Assembly (NCBI GenBank): GCA_031253835.1
Contig: JAIRVP010000048.1
Location: 248,001-312,000, forward strand
From: Burkholderia sp.
GTDB taxonomy: Bacteria; Pseudomonadota; Gammaproteobacteria; Burkholderiales; Burkholderiaceae
Direction: 5' to 3'
Length of the DNA: 64,000 nucleotides
Position 1 is the stretch's first letter. Each line of letters opens with the position of its first letter. Under the pieces are notes generated by a model. It was not told the DNA's origin. It saw only the letters and a program-made list of their open reading frames with translations, and did not search any database. Below, one piece after another: positions 16,538 through 25,912 of this stretch. A program made the translations under genes and the position numbers.

Positions 16538-17337
16538 CTTCCACCATTCCTGGTTTCAAGCCCCGTAAGCGCCATATACCTCCCCGGCGTCGTCCCCAGC
16601 GCACGCCGGAACATGTCGATGAACGCGCTGACGTTGTCGTATCCGAGATCGAGCGCGATCGTCGTCACCGGCACGCCGTCGGCGATTCTCTCCAGCGCGC
16701 GCAGCAGCCGCGCCTGCTGACGCCACTGCGCGAACGTCAGCCCCGTTTCCGCGACGAAGCGGCGGCTCATCGTGCGCGCACTGATGCCGGCCCATTCGGC
16801 CCATTCCTCCAGCCGCCGGTTGTCCGCGAGATTCGTGGCCAGCGCATCGGTGATCTTCATCAGCCGCGGGTCCTGCGGCCGCACCAGCCCCAGCGCCTCG
16901 ACCTCCGACGACGCGATTTCATCGAGGATCACGTCGGCGATCCGCGTCTGCGCGGCATCCAGTTCCGCATCGCCCCAGCTTGCCGCACGCTGCACGGCTT
17001 CGCGCAGCAGCGGTGTCGTGCGGATCGCGCGCGGCGTCGCCGGCAGTGCCGCGCAGCGCGCTTCGGCGACGAACGCCGACCAGCCGGAAATCGGCCCGAA
17101 CGAGCGCAGCGAATGCCGGCAATGCGGCGGAATCCAGATCGCGTGAATCGCCGGCACGACCCAGTCCTGGTCGTCGAGGCCGATCGTCAGCAGCCCGCTC
17201 AGCGCGCCGACGAGCTGGCCGCGCGCATGCGAATGCGGCGCGGTCACGCGCGGATCGCGCTGCGACAGCACGGCGGCGACCACGAACGGGCCGTCGTCGG
17301 ACGTGACGAATCGGGCGGGCAGGAGTGGATCGGACAT
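16528..17337 (-). CDS. AraC-family transcriptional regulator (NimR/YeaM-like)
   Basis: The 269-aa protein has an N-terminal cupin sensor (residues ~10-110, with PHSHARGQLVGALSGLLTI and IPPHCRHSL). A C-terminal double helix-turn-helix follows, with EWAEWAGISARTMSRRFVAETGLTF and LDLGYDNVSAFIDMFRRALGTTPGRY. This layout matches the NimR/YeaM branch, whose members usually control an adjacent transporter or small enzyme. It is divergent from the 83-aa gene and the MDR oxidoreductase, its likely targets. ATG 17337 is used; the in-frame upstream extension to 17433 would cover the promoter. Confidence 0.85.
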   Translation of the reverse strand: MSDPLLPARFVTSDDGPFVVAAVLSQRDPRVTAPHSHARGQLVGALSGLLTIGLDDQDWVVPAIHAIWIPPHCRHSLRSFGPISGWSAFVAEARCAALPATPRAIRTTPLLREAVQRAASWGDAELDAAQTRIADVILDEIASSEVEALGLVRPQDPRLMKITDALATNLADNRRLEEWAEWAGISARTMSRRFVAETGLTFAQWRQQARLLRALERIADGVPVTTIALDLGYDNVSAFIDMFRRALGTTPGRYMALTGLETRNGGSQS

Positions 17338-17432
17338 GGCCGGATATCGGTATCGAATGGCAGTTATACCGGAGATCGGTCGGCTTCGCACGCCTACACT
17401 GGGTCCATCGATGACAACCGGAGTACGACGCA

Positions 17433-17684
17433 ATGCGAGCCGAACAGATGCTTCCCGACCATGCCGACCAGATTGAAACCGGCGGAACGACGATCCGCAA
17501 GGGGACCGTCGGCGCGTTCCTGGTCAACGCGCGGGTGTTGACCGACCCGCACGCCGCGCCCGCCGACCGGGCGCGCGCAGAGGCCGACGCGATCGATGCG
17601 TTGCCCGCGCTGCGTGCGCTCGGCCTGTTCGACGTGCTCGAAGTGCGCGACCCCGCGCTGCGCGCGTGGCTCGACGCACGCTGA
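17433..17684 (+). CDS. Small conserved-looking hypothetical protein (83 aa)
   Basis: The 83-aa soluble protein starts MRAEQMLPDHADQIETGGTTIRKG. It includes GTVGAFLVNARVL and an Asp/Ala/Arg-rich helical second half ending RDPALRAWLDAR. I do not recognise the family. It lies 95 bp from the divergent AraC gene and 46 bp before the MDR enzyme, so it is probably the first gene of an AraC-controlled pair. Regular spacing and balanced composition support it being real. Confidence 0.6.
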   Translation: MRAEQMLPDHADQIETGGTTIRKGTVGAFLVNARVLTDPHAAPADRARAEADAIDALPALRALGLFDVLEVRDPALRAWLDAR

Positions 17685-17730
17685 TGTGCACCGGAACCGT
17701 CGATCGAGATCCCCGATTCAAGGAGTCGCC

Positions 17731-18693
17731 ATGAAAGCAGCAGTCGTGACGGGCGCCGGCGAGCGTCCCGTTCATATGGAATTTGACGCGCCGCGCGCGC
17801 TGCCGGGCCACAGCCTGATCGACGTGACGGCGTCCGCGTTGAGCCGGATCGCGCAGGCGCGTGCATCCGGCAAGCATTACTCGTCGGACGGACGCTATCC
17901 GTTCGTTGCCGGCGTCGACGGCGCCGGCCGTCTCGATGACGGGCAACGTGTCTATTTCTTCGGCGCGCCTGCACCGTTCGGCGCGATGGCCGAGCGCACG
18001 ATCGCGCCCGATGCGCAGTGCGTGCCGCTGCCGGACACGCTCGACGACGTCACGGCCGCGGCGATCGCGATTCCGGGGATGTCGTCGTGGGCGGCGCTGA
18101 CCGAACGCGCGCGGCTCGTCGCGGGCGAGACGGTGCTCGTCAACGGTGCGACGGGGGCGTCGGGGCGGCTGGCCGTGCGGATCGCGAAGCATCTCGGCGC
18201 CGCGAAGGTGATCGCGACGGGCCGCAACGCGGCTGCGCTGCAGGCATTGCTGAGTGCCGGCGCGGATGCCGCCGTGACGCTGCAGCAGGACGATGCGCAT
18301 CTGGCGCGTGCGCTCGAACCGCATTTCCGCGAAGGCGTGGATGTCGTGCTCGACTATCTATGGGGTGCCAGCGCGCAGACGCTGCTGGTTGCCGCCGCGA
18401 AGGCGACGCCCGACGGCCACCGGCTGCGTTTCGTGCAGATCGGCTCGATCGGCGGCGCGGACGTGCTGTTGCCGGGGGCCGTGCTGCGGGCGACCGCGAT
18501 CGAACTGATGGGCAGCGGCATCGGCAGCGTGTCGCTGCCGCGCTTGCTGGCATCGGTGCGCGGTGTGTTCGACGCGGCCGGGCCGGCGGGCCTGACGATC
18601 GACACGCGTACGGTGCCGCTGTCCGGCGTCGGCGAACACTGGGGCGATACGAACAGTCTCGTGCGCCCGGTGTTCACGATGGGCGGCGAGTGA
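17731..18693 (+). CDS. MDR-superfamily zinc-independent quinone oxidoreductase-like protein
   Basis: The 320-aa medium-chain dehydrogenase/reductase begins MKAAVVTGAGERPVHMEF. It has the cofactor region VLVNGATGASGRLAVRIAKHLGAAKVIATGR near residue 133. The zinc ligands of alcohol dehydrogenases are not apparent, so it is placed with quinone-oxidoreductase/enoyl-reductase types using NADPH. AAGGAG precedes ATG 17731. It follows the 83-aa gene on the same strand and faces the porin gene. Substrate unknown. Confidence 0.82.
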   Translation: MKAAVVTGAGERPVHMEFDAPRALPGHSLIDVTASALSRIAQARASGKHYSSDGRYPFVAGVDGAGRLDDGQRVYFFGAPAPFGAMAERTIAPDAQCVPLPDTLDDVTAAAIAIPGMSSWAALTERARLVAGETVLVNGATGASGRLAVRIAKHLGAAKVIATGRNAAALQALLSAGADAAVTLQQDDAHLARALEPHFREGVDVVLDYLWGASAQTLLVAAAKATPDGHRLRFVQIGSIGGADVLLPGAVLRATAIELMGSGIGSVSLPRLLASVRGVFDAAGPAGLTIDTRTVPLSGVGEHWGDTNSLVRPVFTMGGE

Positions 18694-18795
18694 GCGGCGT
18701 GTCGAAACGTTGTCAACCGGAGGCGGCGCGAGGGGCGAGCTGCGCGGCAGCGATCGGCTGTTCGCCGTCAGGCCGCCGCGCGTGGCACGAGGAAA

Positions 18796-18817
18796 GGGCG
18801 GCTAACCGCTGCCGCCC
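18796..18817 (-). terminator. Weak terminator hairpin after porin gene (18.8 kb)
   Basis: GGGCGGC (18796-18802) pairs with GCCGCCC (18811-18817) across an 8-nt loop. On the minus strand it is followed by TTTCC. It lies 12 bp past the porin stop, in the gap between the convergent MDR and porin genes. Confidence 0.4.
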
Positions 18818-18829
18818 ATCGAGCCGGCG

Positions 18830-19921
18830 TCAGAACCGCTGCTGAATCCCCGCCGTGACACCGACCTGCGTCGTGCCGTATCCCGCGAAATCGCGCGACA
18901 CGCCGACCTTCTCGCCGTGCTGCGCGATCGCGAACGCGCCGGCCGCGTACAGCACGGTGCGCTTCGACAGCGCGTACTGCGCACGCACCGACACGAGTGT
19001 CGGATCGGCGTCCGATCCGCCCTTGATGTTCTGGTGATAGACGGCCGCGATCAGCGAGAACGTCGGCGTGAACTGGTACGACCCGCCGAGCCAGACCATG
19101 TCGCTCAACTGGTTCGCGGCCGTGGTGTGATACGTGCGCCGATAGTTGCGATAGCCGGCCATCGTCTTCAGGTTGCCGAAGTCGTAGCTCAGGCCCGCGT
19201 GAATGCCCTGGATATAGTTGACCGTGTCGGCCGGCGTGACGCTGTCGGCCGCACCGTTCTGCCGGTCGAACGTGACCACCGCCGCGAACGGGCCGGTCTC
19301 GTAGCCGACCGCGAAGTCATACTTCGAGCTGGTCTTCATGCTGCCCGGCACGTTGCCGAAACCGTACAGCGCGCCGAACTTGAAGCCGCTGAATTCGCCG
19401 TCGTAGCGCACCGCGTTCGACGAGCGCGTGAACAGGCCGTCCTTGCGGCCGCCCGTCGCCATCGACGACGTCGCCCACGAGTAGTTCTGCGCGTAACCCA
19501 TCGGGTCGAACGGCAGCATGTAGTCGTAGGTGACGGTGAAGTTGCGGCCGAGCGACAGTTCGCCCCATTTGCCTTTCAGGCCGACCGTCGCGCGGCGCGC
19601 GAAGATCGAGTCGGGGCCGTCGTCGGACGCGCCGTTCGCGAGGTCGATCCCGCTTTCGAGGCGGAACACGGCCTTCAGCCCGCCGCCGAGATCCTCGACG
19701 CCGCGCAGGCCCCAGCGCGACGTGTTCTTGTTGCCCGACTTGAGCTTGACCGAGTTGCCGCCTTCCGGCGCCGCGTGGTTCGTGAATTCGATGCCGGCAT
19801 CCATGATCCCGTACATCGTGACCGACGACTGCGCGTGCGCGGCGCCTGCCGCGAGGCCGGCGACGGCGGCCGATCCGGTCAGGACGGCGGCGCGAAGGGA
19901 ACGTTCTGCGCGTGACTTCAT
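18830..19921 (-). CDS. Gram-negative porin (OmpC-like, 363 aa)
   Basis: The outer-membrane trimeric porin of the Burkholderia/Neisseria type has a signal peptide ending AAHAQ (about residue 30) and then SSVTMYGIMDAGIEF. It shows the L3-type region and ends in the outer-membrane insertion signal IQQRF with terminal Phe. It lies 157 bp behind the Afu/Fbp-type ATPase gene on the same strand and may be co-regulated as the outer-membrane entry route for the same nutrient; this is an inference from position. Confidence 0.9.
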   Translation of the reverse strand: MKSRAERSLRAAVLTGSAAVAGLAAGAAHAQSSVTMYGIMDAGIEFTNHAAPEGGNSVKLKSGNKNTSRWGLRGVEDLGGGLKAVFRLESGIDLANGASDDGPDSIFARRATVGLKGKWGELSLGRNFTVTYDYMLPFDPMGYAQNYSWATSSMATGGRKDGLFTRSSNAVRYDGEFSGFKFGALYGFGNVPGSMKTSSKYDFAVGYETGPFAAVVTFDRQNGAADSVTPADTVNYIQGIHAGLSYDFGNLKTMAGYRNYRRTYHTTAANQLSDMVWLGGSYQFTPTFSLIAAVYHQNIKGGSDADPTLVSVRAQYALSKRTVLYAAGAFAIAQHGEKVGVSRDFAGYGTTQVGVTAGIQQRF

Positions 19922-20078
19922 TGACGGTGTCTCCTGGGTTCTTGTGGGTGGGGTGAAACGGATGCGGCGCGCAACCGGCCGCGACGGACGCGGGTAGGCG
20001 TCCGCCGGACAGGCGTGTCATTGCGGCGGGATGCGCGCGGAATACAGGCGCGGCGGCACGTGCGCCGCCGCGACCGGG

Positions 20079-21146
20079 TCAGCCCGCTTTCGCGAACGCC
20101 CAGCAGTCGTTGGTCGGGAATTCGATCCAGTGCTTGCCGGCCGCGCGCGGCACATGGCCGAACGCGCGCAGGCGCATGTCGCCGCAATGGAACAGGTATT
20201 CCCAGCGGTCGCCGAGATACATCGACGTGACGAGGTCGGCCTGCAGCCGGTTCGCGCCCGGGCCGTCGGTAACCTGTACGCGTTCGAGGCGGATCACGGC
20301 CTGTGCGTCCTGGCCCGGCGCGAGCGTGTCGCGCGCGAGGGCGCGCAGCTCCCAGCCGTCGCCGGCGAGCGTCACGCATTCGCCGTCGATCGCGGCGACG
20401 CGCGCGTCGATCCGGTTGTTGCTGCCCATGAACTCGGCCGTGTACAGCGAGCGCGGCGCGCCGTACAGCTCGGCCGGCGTGCCTTCCTGTTCGATGCGGC
20501 CGTTGCGCAGCAGCAGGATGCGGTCGGACATCGCCATCGCTTCGGTCTGGTCGTGCGTCACGCACAGGGCCGACAACCCGAGCGACACGATCAGTTCGCG
20601 CAGCCACGCACGCGCTTCCTCGCGCAGCTTCGCGTCGAGGTTCGACAGCGGCTCGTCGAGCAGGATCACCGGCGGGTTGTAGACCAGCGCGCGTGCGATC
20701 GCGACGCGCTGCTGCTGGCCGCCCGACAGCTGGTGCGGAAAGCGTTCCGCGAGATGGCCGAGGCCGAGCTGGTCGAGCGCGGTCTGCACGCGGCGCTTCT
20801 GTTCGGCCGGGGCGACGCGGCGCAGCTTCAGCCCGTAGCCGACGTTGTCGGCGACGGTGCGGTGCGGCCACAGCGCGTACGACTGGAACACGAGGCCGAG
20901 CGAGCGCTGCTCGACGGGCAGGTCGACGCGTTTCGCGCCGTCGAAGAACACCCGGTCGTCGAGCTGGATGCGGCCGTCGGACGGCTGTTCGAGGCCGGCC
21001 ACCGCACGCAGCAGCGTGGTCTTGCCGCTGCCCGACGCACCGAGCAGGCACACGACTTCGCCGGCCTTCAGTTCGAACGACACGCCCTTGAGGATCGGAT
21101 TGGCGCCGTAGCTGAGATGCAGGTCGTCGACGATGAGCTTATCCAT
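20079..21146 (-). CDS. ABC importer ATPase, Afu/Fbp/Pot type
   Basis: The 355-aa nucleotide-binding protein has Walker A GASGSGKTT near residue 38 and the LSGGQQQRVAIARAL signature. Walker B is VILLDEP and the switch His is in VTHDQTEAM. After residue ~240 comes a TOBE-type regulatory domain. It powers the import system formed with the two upstream genes and overlaps the permease by 8 bp. Iron(III), hexose phosphate or a related anion are the usual substrates of this branch; the ligand cannot be fixed from sequence. Confidence 0.9.
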   Translation of the reverse strand: MDKLIVDDLHLSYGANPILKGVSFELKAGEVVCLLGASGSGKTTLLRAVAGLEQPSDGRIQLDDRVFFDGAKRVDLPVEQRSLGLVFQSYALWPHRTVADNVGYGLKLRRVAPAEQKRRVQTALDQLGLGHLAERFPHQLSGGQQQRVAIARALVYNPPVILLDEPLSNLDAKLREEARAWLRELIVSLGLSALCVTHDQTEAMAMSDRILLLRNGRIEQEGTPAELYGAPRSLYTAEFMGSNNRIDARVAAIDGECVTLAGDGWELRALARDTLAPGQDAQAVIRLERVQVTDGPGANRLQADLVTSMYLGDRWEYLFHCGDMRLRAFGHVPRAAGKHWIEFPTNDCWAFAKAG

Positions 21147-22911
21147 GAAGTTTCACTCCGAAGCGCAGGGCCACGCCGAGACCGGCGCCGACCATCGCGA
21201 TGTTGATGACAGAAAGCGCGGCAACCTGGTCGACGGCGCCGGTCGCCCACAGCGACACGAGCAGCGCGCCGATCACTTCGGTGCCGGGCGACAGCAGGTA
21301 GACGGCCGTCGAGTATTCGCGCTCGAAGATCATGAAGATCAGCAGCCACGCGGCGAGCAGGCCGAAGCGCACGAGCGGCAGCGTCACGTCGAGCGACACG
21401 CGGCTGCGCGTCGCGCCGACGCTGCGGCCGGCTTCCTCGAGCTCGGGGCCGACCTGCAGCAGCGCGCTCTGGATGAGCCGCATCCCGTACGCGAGCCACA
21501 CGACCGTGTACGCGATCCAGATGCTCCACATCGAGTTCTTCAGCTCGCGCAGGCCCGGCACGAACAGGAAGATCCACAGGAACGCGAGACCGGCGAGCAG
21601 GCCCGGCACCGCGCGCGGCAGCAGCACGAGGTAGTCGAGCAGCTTGGTCGCCCAGTCGGGGCGGCGGTGGCCGGCGAACGCGACGAGCGAGTAGAAGCCG
21701 ACCGCCAGTGCGCCGCCGATCACGCCGATGCCGAGCGTGTTGACGATCGCGCGCACCAGGTTGTCCTGCTCGAACAGCTCGGTGAAGTTCGACAGCGTCA
21801 GCACTTCGGCGAGCGCGACGCCTTCGCCCCAGTTGGTCACGAACGCGCGCAGCACGATGCCGGAGATCGGCACGATCACGGTCAGCATCAGCCACAGCGC
21901 GACGATCGCGAGCGCCACCCAGCGCCACACGCCGAGCGGCAGCACCGTCGCGCGGCCGGCCTTGCCCTTCACGGTGACGAAGCGGTTCGCGGTCTTCAGC
22001 AGGCGGCGCTGCAGCAGCACGAGCGGGAACGTGATCGCGACGATGCACACGGCGACCGCGGCCATCAGGTGATACGACGGCACGCCGAGCTTGTTGGTCA
22101 GCTTGTACAGGTAGGTCGCGAGCACCAGGTGGCCTTCCGGATCGCCGAGCACGAGCGGCAGCCCGAACACCTCGAAGCCGAGGAAGAACACGAGCACGCC
22201 GGCGAACAGCAGCGCGGGCATCGTCATCGGCAAGCTCACGTCGAGCGCGACGCGGAACGGGCGGGCGCCCGTCACGCGCGCGGCTTCCTCGACGTCCGAG
22301 CCGAGGTTGCGCAGCGCGGCCGACGAATACAGGTACACGTGCGGTACGTGCGTGAGGCCGACGATCACCGTGATCGCGAAGATCGAGTACACGTTCCAGG
22401 GGACGTTCTGCACCCCGAACAGTTCCTTGAACCACACCGAGTAGAAACCGACCGGGCCGGCCGCGACCACGTAGCCGAACGCGAGCACCATCGGCGACAC
22501 GAACACCGGCGTGAGCAGCAGCGGTTCGAGCCAGCGGCGGCCGGGCAGGTCGGTGCGCACCATCAGGAACGCGAGGATGCCGCCGAGCGGGATCGAGATG
22601 AACAGCATCCCGCCGGCGATGATGAACGAGTTCTTCACGGCCGACCAGAAGTCGGGATCGCTGAAGATGAAGCGGAAGCCTTCGATGCCGAGCGCCTTGT
22701 TCGCGTCGAAGAACGGCGCGGACAGCAGGCTCTGGAACAGGATGAAGCCGAGCGGCAGCGCGACCGCGATGGTCAGCACGGCAACGACGATCCAGCGCAG
22801 CATGCCGGCGAGCGGCTGCAGGCTGTTGACCGGCAGCGCGGGAATCGCGTCGCGCGGGCCGGTGGCGGGCGGAACGGCCGGTGCCGTGCCGCGGGTGCTG
22901 GTTGAAAGCAT
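21139..22911 (-). CDS. ABC importer permease, fused two-module FbpB/AfuB type
   Basis: The 590-aa inner-membrane permease has two tandem BPD_transp_1 modules of about six segments each. Each module carries an EAA-like cytoplasmic loop: VEEAARVTGARPFRVALDVSLP in the first half and LEEAGRSVGATRSRVSLDVTLP in the second. This fused layout is normal for FbpB/AfuB permeases. It couples with the ATPase (8-bp overlap) and with the binding protein encoded 100 bp upstream; a strong hairpin lies in that gap. Confidence 0.9.
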   Translation of the reverse strand: MLSTSTRGTAPAVPPATGPRDAIPALPVNSLQPLAGMLRWIVVAVLTIAVALPLGFILFQSLLSAPFFDANKALGIEGFRFIFSDPDFWSAVKNSFIIAGGMLFISIPLGGILAFLMVRTDLPGRRWLEPLLLTPVFVSPMVLAFGYVVAAGPVGFYSVWFKELFGVQNVPWNVYSIFAITVIVGLTHVPHVYLYSSAALRNLGSDVEEAARVTGARPFRVALDVSLPMTMPALLFAGVLVFFLGFEVFGLPLVLGDPEGHLVLATYLYKLTNKLGVPSYHLMAAVAVCIVAITFPLVLLQRRLLKTANRFVTVKGKAGRATVLPLGVWRWVALAIVALWLMLTVIVPISGIVLRAFVTNWGEGVALAEVLTLSNFTELFEQDNLVRAIVNTLGIGVIGGALAVGFYSLVAFAGHRRPDWATKLLDYLVLLPRAVPGLLAGLAFLWIFLFVPGLRELKNSMWSIWIAYTVVWLAYGMRLIQSALLQVGPELEEAGRSVGATRSRVSLDVTLPLVRFGLLAAWLLIFMIFEREYSTAVYLLSPGTEVIGALLVSLWATGAVDQVAALSVINIAMVGAGLGVALRFGVKLHG

Positions 22912-22968
22912 GAGTTCGCCCCTGCGGCCATCCGGATGGCCGCCTCAAGGAAGTCGGTAAGGGGAAGG

Positions 22969-22998
22969 GGCCGCCCGCGCGATGCGCGGCGGGCGGCC
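22969..22998 (-). promoter_or_regulatory. Intra-operon hairpin between binding-protein and permease genes
   Basis: GGCCGCCCGC (22969-22978) pairs perfectly with GCGGGCGGCC (22989-22998). It starts 14 bp after the binding-protein stop codon. Such stems often leave more stable binding-protein mRNA than permease mRNA, matching the excess of binding protein needed in importers. Structure observed; role inferred. Confidence 0.5.
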
Positions 22999-23011
22999 GG
23001 CAGTCAGCGGA

Positions 23012-24112
23012 TCAGCGCTTGATTGACTGCTGCCATTGCTTCAGGAAGGCGAGGCGCTTCGACTGGTCGAGATAGACCAGCAGGCCGGTGCCGATCTGGA
23101 TCGGCTTCAGCGAATCGCCGAGTTCCTTCGTGAGGCTCGCGGCCGACGTTTCGCCCGTCACGTCCGCGCGGATCGCGTACAGGTTCGCCTGGTTCGCGAT
23201 CAGCGTCTGGCCGCGCTTCGACAGCAGGTAGTCGACCCACAGCTTCGCGGCGTTCGGGTTCTTCGCCTTCTTCGACACGGTGGCGAGGCGGCTCACGACC
23301 TGCGTGTAGTCCTTCGGGAATACATAGCCGATCGACTTGTCCTTCTTCGCCTTCGCGTACGCATACGAACCGATGATGTTGTAGCCGATCAGGTTCTCGC
23401 CCGACGAGATGCGCTCCATCATCGCGCCCGTGCTCGACTGCAGCTTCGGGCCGGTCGCGCCGATCGCCTTCACGAGCTCCCACGTGACCTTCTCGTTGAC
23501 GTGCGCGTCCTGCGTCAGGTAGTTGAAGCCGACGCCCGATTTCTCGATGTCGTAGGTCGTGACCTTGCCCTTGAACTTGTCGGCCTGCGTGGTGAGCAGC
23601 TTGATCAGGTCGGCGCGCGTCGTCGGCACTTCGTTCTCGGGGATCAGGCGCTTGTTGTAGACGATCGCGAGCGGCTCGAACGTCGTGCCGTACGCCTGCT
23701 TCTGGTACTGCGCCCATTGCGGCACGTTCGGGCTTTCGGGCGAATCGTACGACGCCATCAGGCCGTCGTTGACCAGCTTGACCTGCAGGTCCATTGCCGA
23801 GCTCCACAGCACGTCGGCGCTGGTGCTGCTCGCCGCGTTCTCGCTGATGTAGCGGTTGTACAGCTCGGTGCTGTTCATGTCGTTGTACTCGACCTTCACG
23901 CCGTACAGGCTTTCGAAGTCCTTGATCAGCGGACGCACGAGGCCCGTGTCGGTCGTCGAGTAGACGATCAGCTTGCCTTCCTTCTTCGCGGCGTCGATCA
24001 CGCCCTGGTAGTTACCCGGATACCCGGCCGGAACCTGTGCGACGGCGCTGCCGGCGGCAGTACCCAGGACGATCGCCAGCGCGGCGGCGAGGTGCTTCGG
24101 TGCAAACGGCAT
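23012..24112 (-). CDS. Periplasmic binding protein of the Afu/Fbp-type ABC importer
   Basis: The 366-aa protein has a signal peptide (LAAALAIVLGTAAGSAVAQ). The body is of the SBP_bac iron/sugar-phosphate class: LIVYSTTDTGLVRPLIKDFE near residue 49, then KVEYNDMNSTELYNRY. Late in the protein is AAKLWVDYLLSKRGQ, typical of FbpA/AfuA relatives. The classic FbpA iron-binding tyrosine pair is not clearly recognisable, and the AfuA branch includes hexose-phosphate binders, so the ligand is left open. It is the first gene of the operon SBP-permease-ATPase(-porin). Confidence 0.88.
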   Translation of the reverse strand: MPFAPKHLAAALAIVLGTAAGSAVAQVPAGYPGNYQGVIDAAKKEGKLIVYSTTDTGLVRPLIKDFESLYGVKVEYNDMNSTELYNRYISENAASSTSADVLWSSAMDLQVKLVNDGLMASYDSPESPNVPQWAQYQKQAYGTTFEPLAIVYNKRLIPENEVPTTRADLIKLLTTQADKFKGKVTTYDIEKSGVGFNYLTQDAHVNEKVTWELVKAIGATGPKLQSSTGAMMERISSGENLIGYNIIGSYAYAKAKKDKSIGYVFPKDYTQVVSRLATVSKKAKNPNAAKLWVDYLLSKRGQTLIANQANLYAIRADVTGETSAASLTKELGDSLKPIQIGTGLLVYLDQSKRLAFLKQWQQSIKR

Positions 24113-24311
24113 GTCTTCCTCCAGTTACGCATCGTGTTGTTCGAGTGACGCGGATGTTAATTGCGGGGCACTTTCAGCCTGCTTTCATTTCGGTTCACAG
24201 TCGCGTCGTTTGTGTCATGGATTTCCCGAGGTCGAAGCGGCGGCGGCCGCGGGTGTCGCGGCGCGCGGCGCGGTTCGAAGGGGAGGAAAGCGGTGCCCGG
24301 GCGGGCGCGGA

Positions 24312-24338
24312 AGCCCGCCGCGATCGGGGCGGCGGGCT
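24312..24338 (-). terminator. Hairpin at the end of the MocR gene
   Basis: AGCCCGCCGC (24312-24321) and GCGGCGGGCT (24329-24338) form a perfect 10-bp stem overlapping the stop codon of the MocR gene. No U-tract follows. It is a possible factor-dependent stop separating it from the importer promoter. Confidence 0.4.
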
Positions 24339-25809
24339 ACGCGGAGGCCGCCAGCAGCTGGCCGAGGATCCGGCCGCCATGCCGCGCGTGCGCGGCGGTC
24401 AGCGCGGCATACCCGACGACGACGCCCGCGTCGCGTTGGGCGCTTCGACAGAATTCGCGGATCGGCTGCAACGCGATGCCGGCCGCGCGGGCTTGCGAGA
24501 CGTACGCTGCGTCGTCGCTCCCCGGCGGCAGCCACAGCACGAAATGAAAGCCCGCGTGCTCGCCGGACACCGTGACTCGCCCGCCGGCGTGCTTCGCCAA
24601 CTGGTCGAGCACGAGGTCGCGACGCTCACGGTACGCGTGCCGGGCGGCGCGCAGGTGCTTCGCGAAATCGCCGCTGGCGATGAAGCGGGCCAGCGCCAGC
24701 TGGGGCGCCACGCCGACCGCGCGCGCGGTCGCATGCCACACGGCCGACAGCGCCGGCCGCAGCGCGTTCGGCACGACCATGAAGCCGATGCGCAGCCCCG
24801 AGAACAGCGTCTTGTTGAACGAGCCGCAGTAGATCACGCGATCGCACGCGTCGAGCGATTTCAGTGCGGGTAGCGGGGCGGTCTGGTAGCGGAATTCGCC
24901 GTCGTAGTCGTCCTCGATGATCCACGTGCGGCTGCGCTGCGCCCAGTCGAGCAGCTCGAGCCGGCGCGACACCGACATCGTCACGCCGAGCGGCGCCTGG
25001 TGCGCAGGCGTCACGTAGGCGGCGCGTGCATCGGGATGCCGGTCCAGCGACACCGTGTCGATGCCTTCGCGATCGACCGGCACGTCGATCACGGTCGCGC
25101 CCGCGATCGTGAAGATCTGCCACGCCGACACGTAGCCGGGGTCTTCCATCAGCACCGTCGAGCCGGGCGTGAGCAGCGTGCACGCGACGAGGTCGATCGA
25201 GTGGCGGATGCCGGTCGTGATGAAGATGTCGCCGGCGTCGCACGGGATGCCGCGATATTCGCGCAGGTACGCGGCGATTTCGTCGCGCAGGCTGTCGACG
25301 CCTTGCGCGGGCGTCGCGCCGAGGTCGTTCGCCGTCGCGGCCAGCAGGCTCGCGCCGAGCGCCTTCTTCCATTGCTGCATCGGCATCAGGCCGGGATCCG
25401 CGAGCCGCGCGACGAACGGGACGCCCGGGCGCACGCCGTGTTCGGGCTCGGCCGCGTCCTCCACGCTTGCCGATGCGCCGCGTGCGTTGCCGGGATCAGG
25501 CTGCGCGGCCGCACGCAGATAGCTGTCGGGCACCACCGCGCACACCCGTGTGCCGGATCCTTGCGCGCGGGCGATGTAGCCCTCGGCGCACAGGATGTCG
25601 TACGCCGCTTCGACGGTGCCGCGCGCGATGTCCCAGCGCGCGGCCAGCGTCCGGCTCGACGGCAGCGGGCTGTCGGCGGGCAGCAGGCGCTTCAGGATCG
25701 CGTCGCGAATCGTGTCGGCGATGCACTCCTGCTTCGATTGCGGGCTGCCGGCCGACAGCCCGGCAGGGCGCGGCAGGTCGAGCGGAATGGCGGCTTTGCC
25801 TCGCGGCAT
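24337..25809 (-). CDS. MocR/PdxR-family regulator (GntR wHTH fused to aminotransferase domain)
   Basis: The 490-aa protein has a GntR winged helix at ~25-95 (ILKRLLPADSPLPSSRTLAARWDIARGTVEAAYDIL). A fold-type I aminotransferase domain follows, with IIEDDYDGEFRY and the PLP lysine in YCGSFNKTLFSGLRIGF. Such regulators sense PLP or an amino compound and commonly control a divergently transcribed transporter. Here the divergent neighbour, 103 bp away, is a Bcr/CflA MFS gene, the probable target. An unrelated second MocR-type gene occurs at 53.3 kb. Confidence 0.88.
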   Translation of the reverse strand: MPRGKAAIPLDLPRPAGLSAGSPQSKQECIADTIRDAILKRLLPADSPLPSSRTLAARWDIARGTVEAAYDILCAEGYIARAQGSGTRVCAVVPDSYLRAAAQPDPGNARGASASVEDAAEPEHGVRPGVPFVARLADPGLMPMQQWKKALGASLLAATANDLGATPAQGVDSLRDEIAAYLREYRGIPCDAGDIFITTGIRHSIDLVACTLLTPGSTVLMEDPGYVSAWQIFTIAGATVIDVPVDREGIDTVSLDRHPDARAAYVTPAHQAPLGVTMSVSRRLELLDWAQRSRTWIIEDDYDGEFRYQTAPLPALKSLDACDRVIYCGSFNKTLFSGLRIGFMVVPNALRPALSAVWHATARAVGVAPQLALARFIASGDFAKHLRAARHAYRERRDLVLDQLAKHAGGRVTVSGEHAGFHFVLWLPPGSDDAAYVSQARAAGIALQPIREFCRSAQRDAGVVVGYAALTAAHARHGGRILGQLLAASA

Positions 25810-25912
25810 AGTGGTCCAGTCAATGATCGATTTAATGGTTCTTCAGCTTATATCACTTTCCCCTTAGATTGCTGTCGACCCCCTCTCTCCGGACCGGAAA
25901 CGGACTTGCCGC

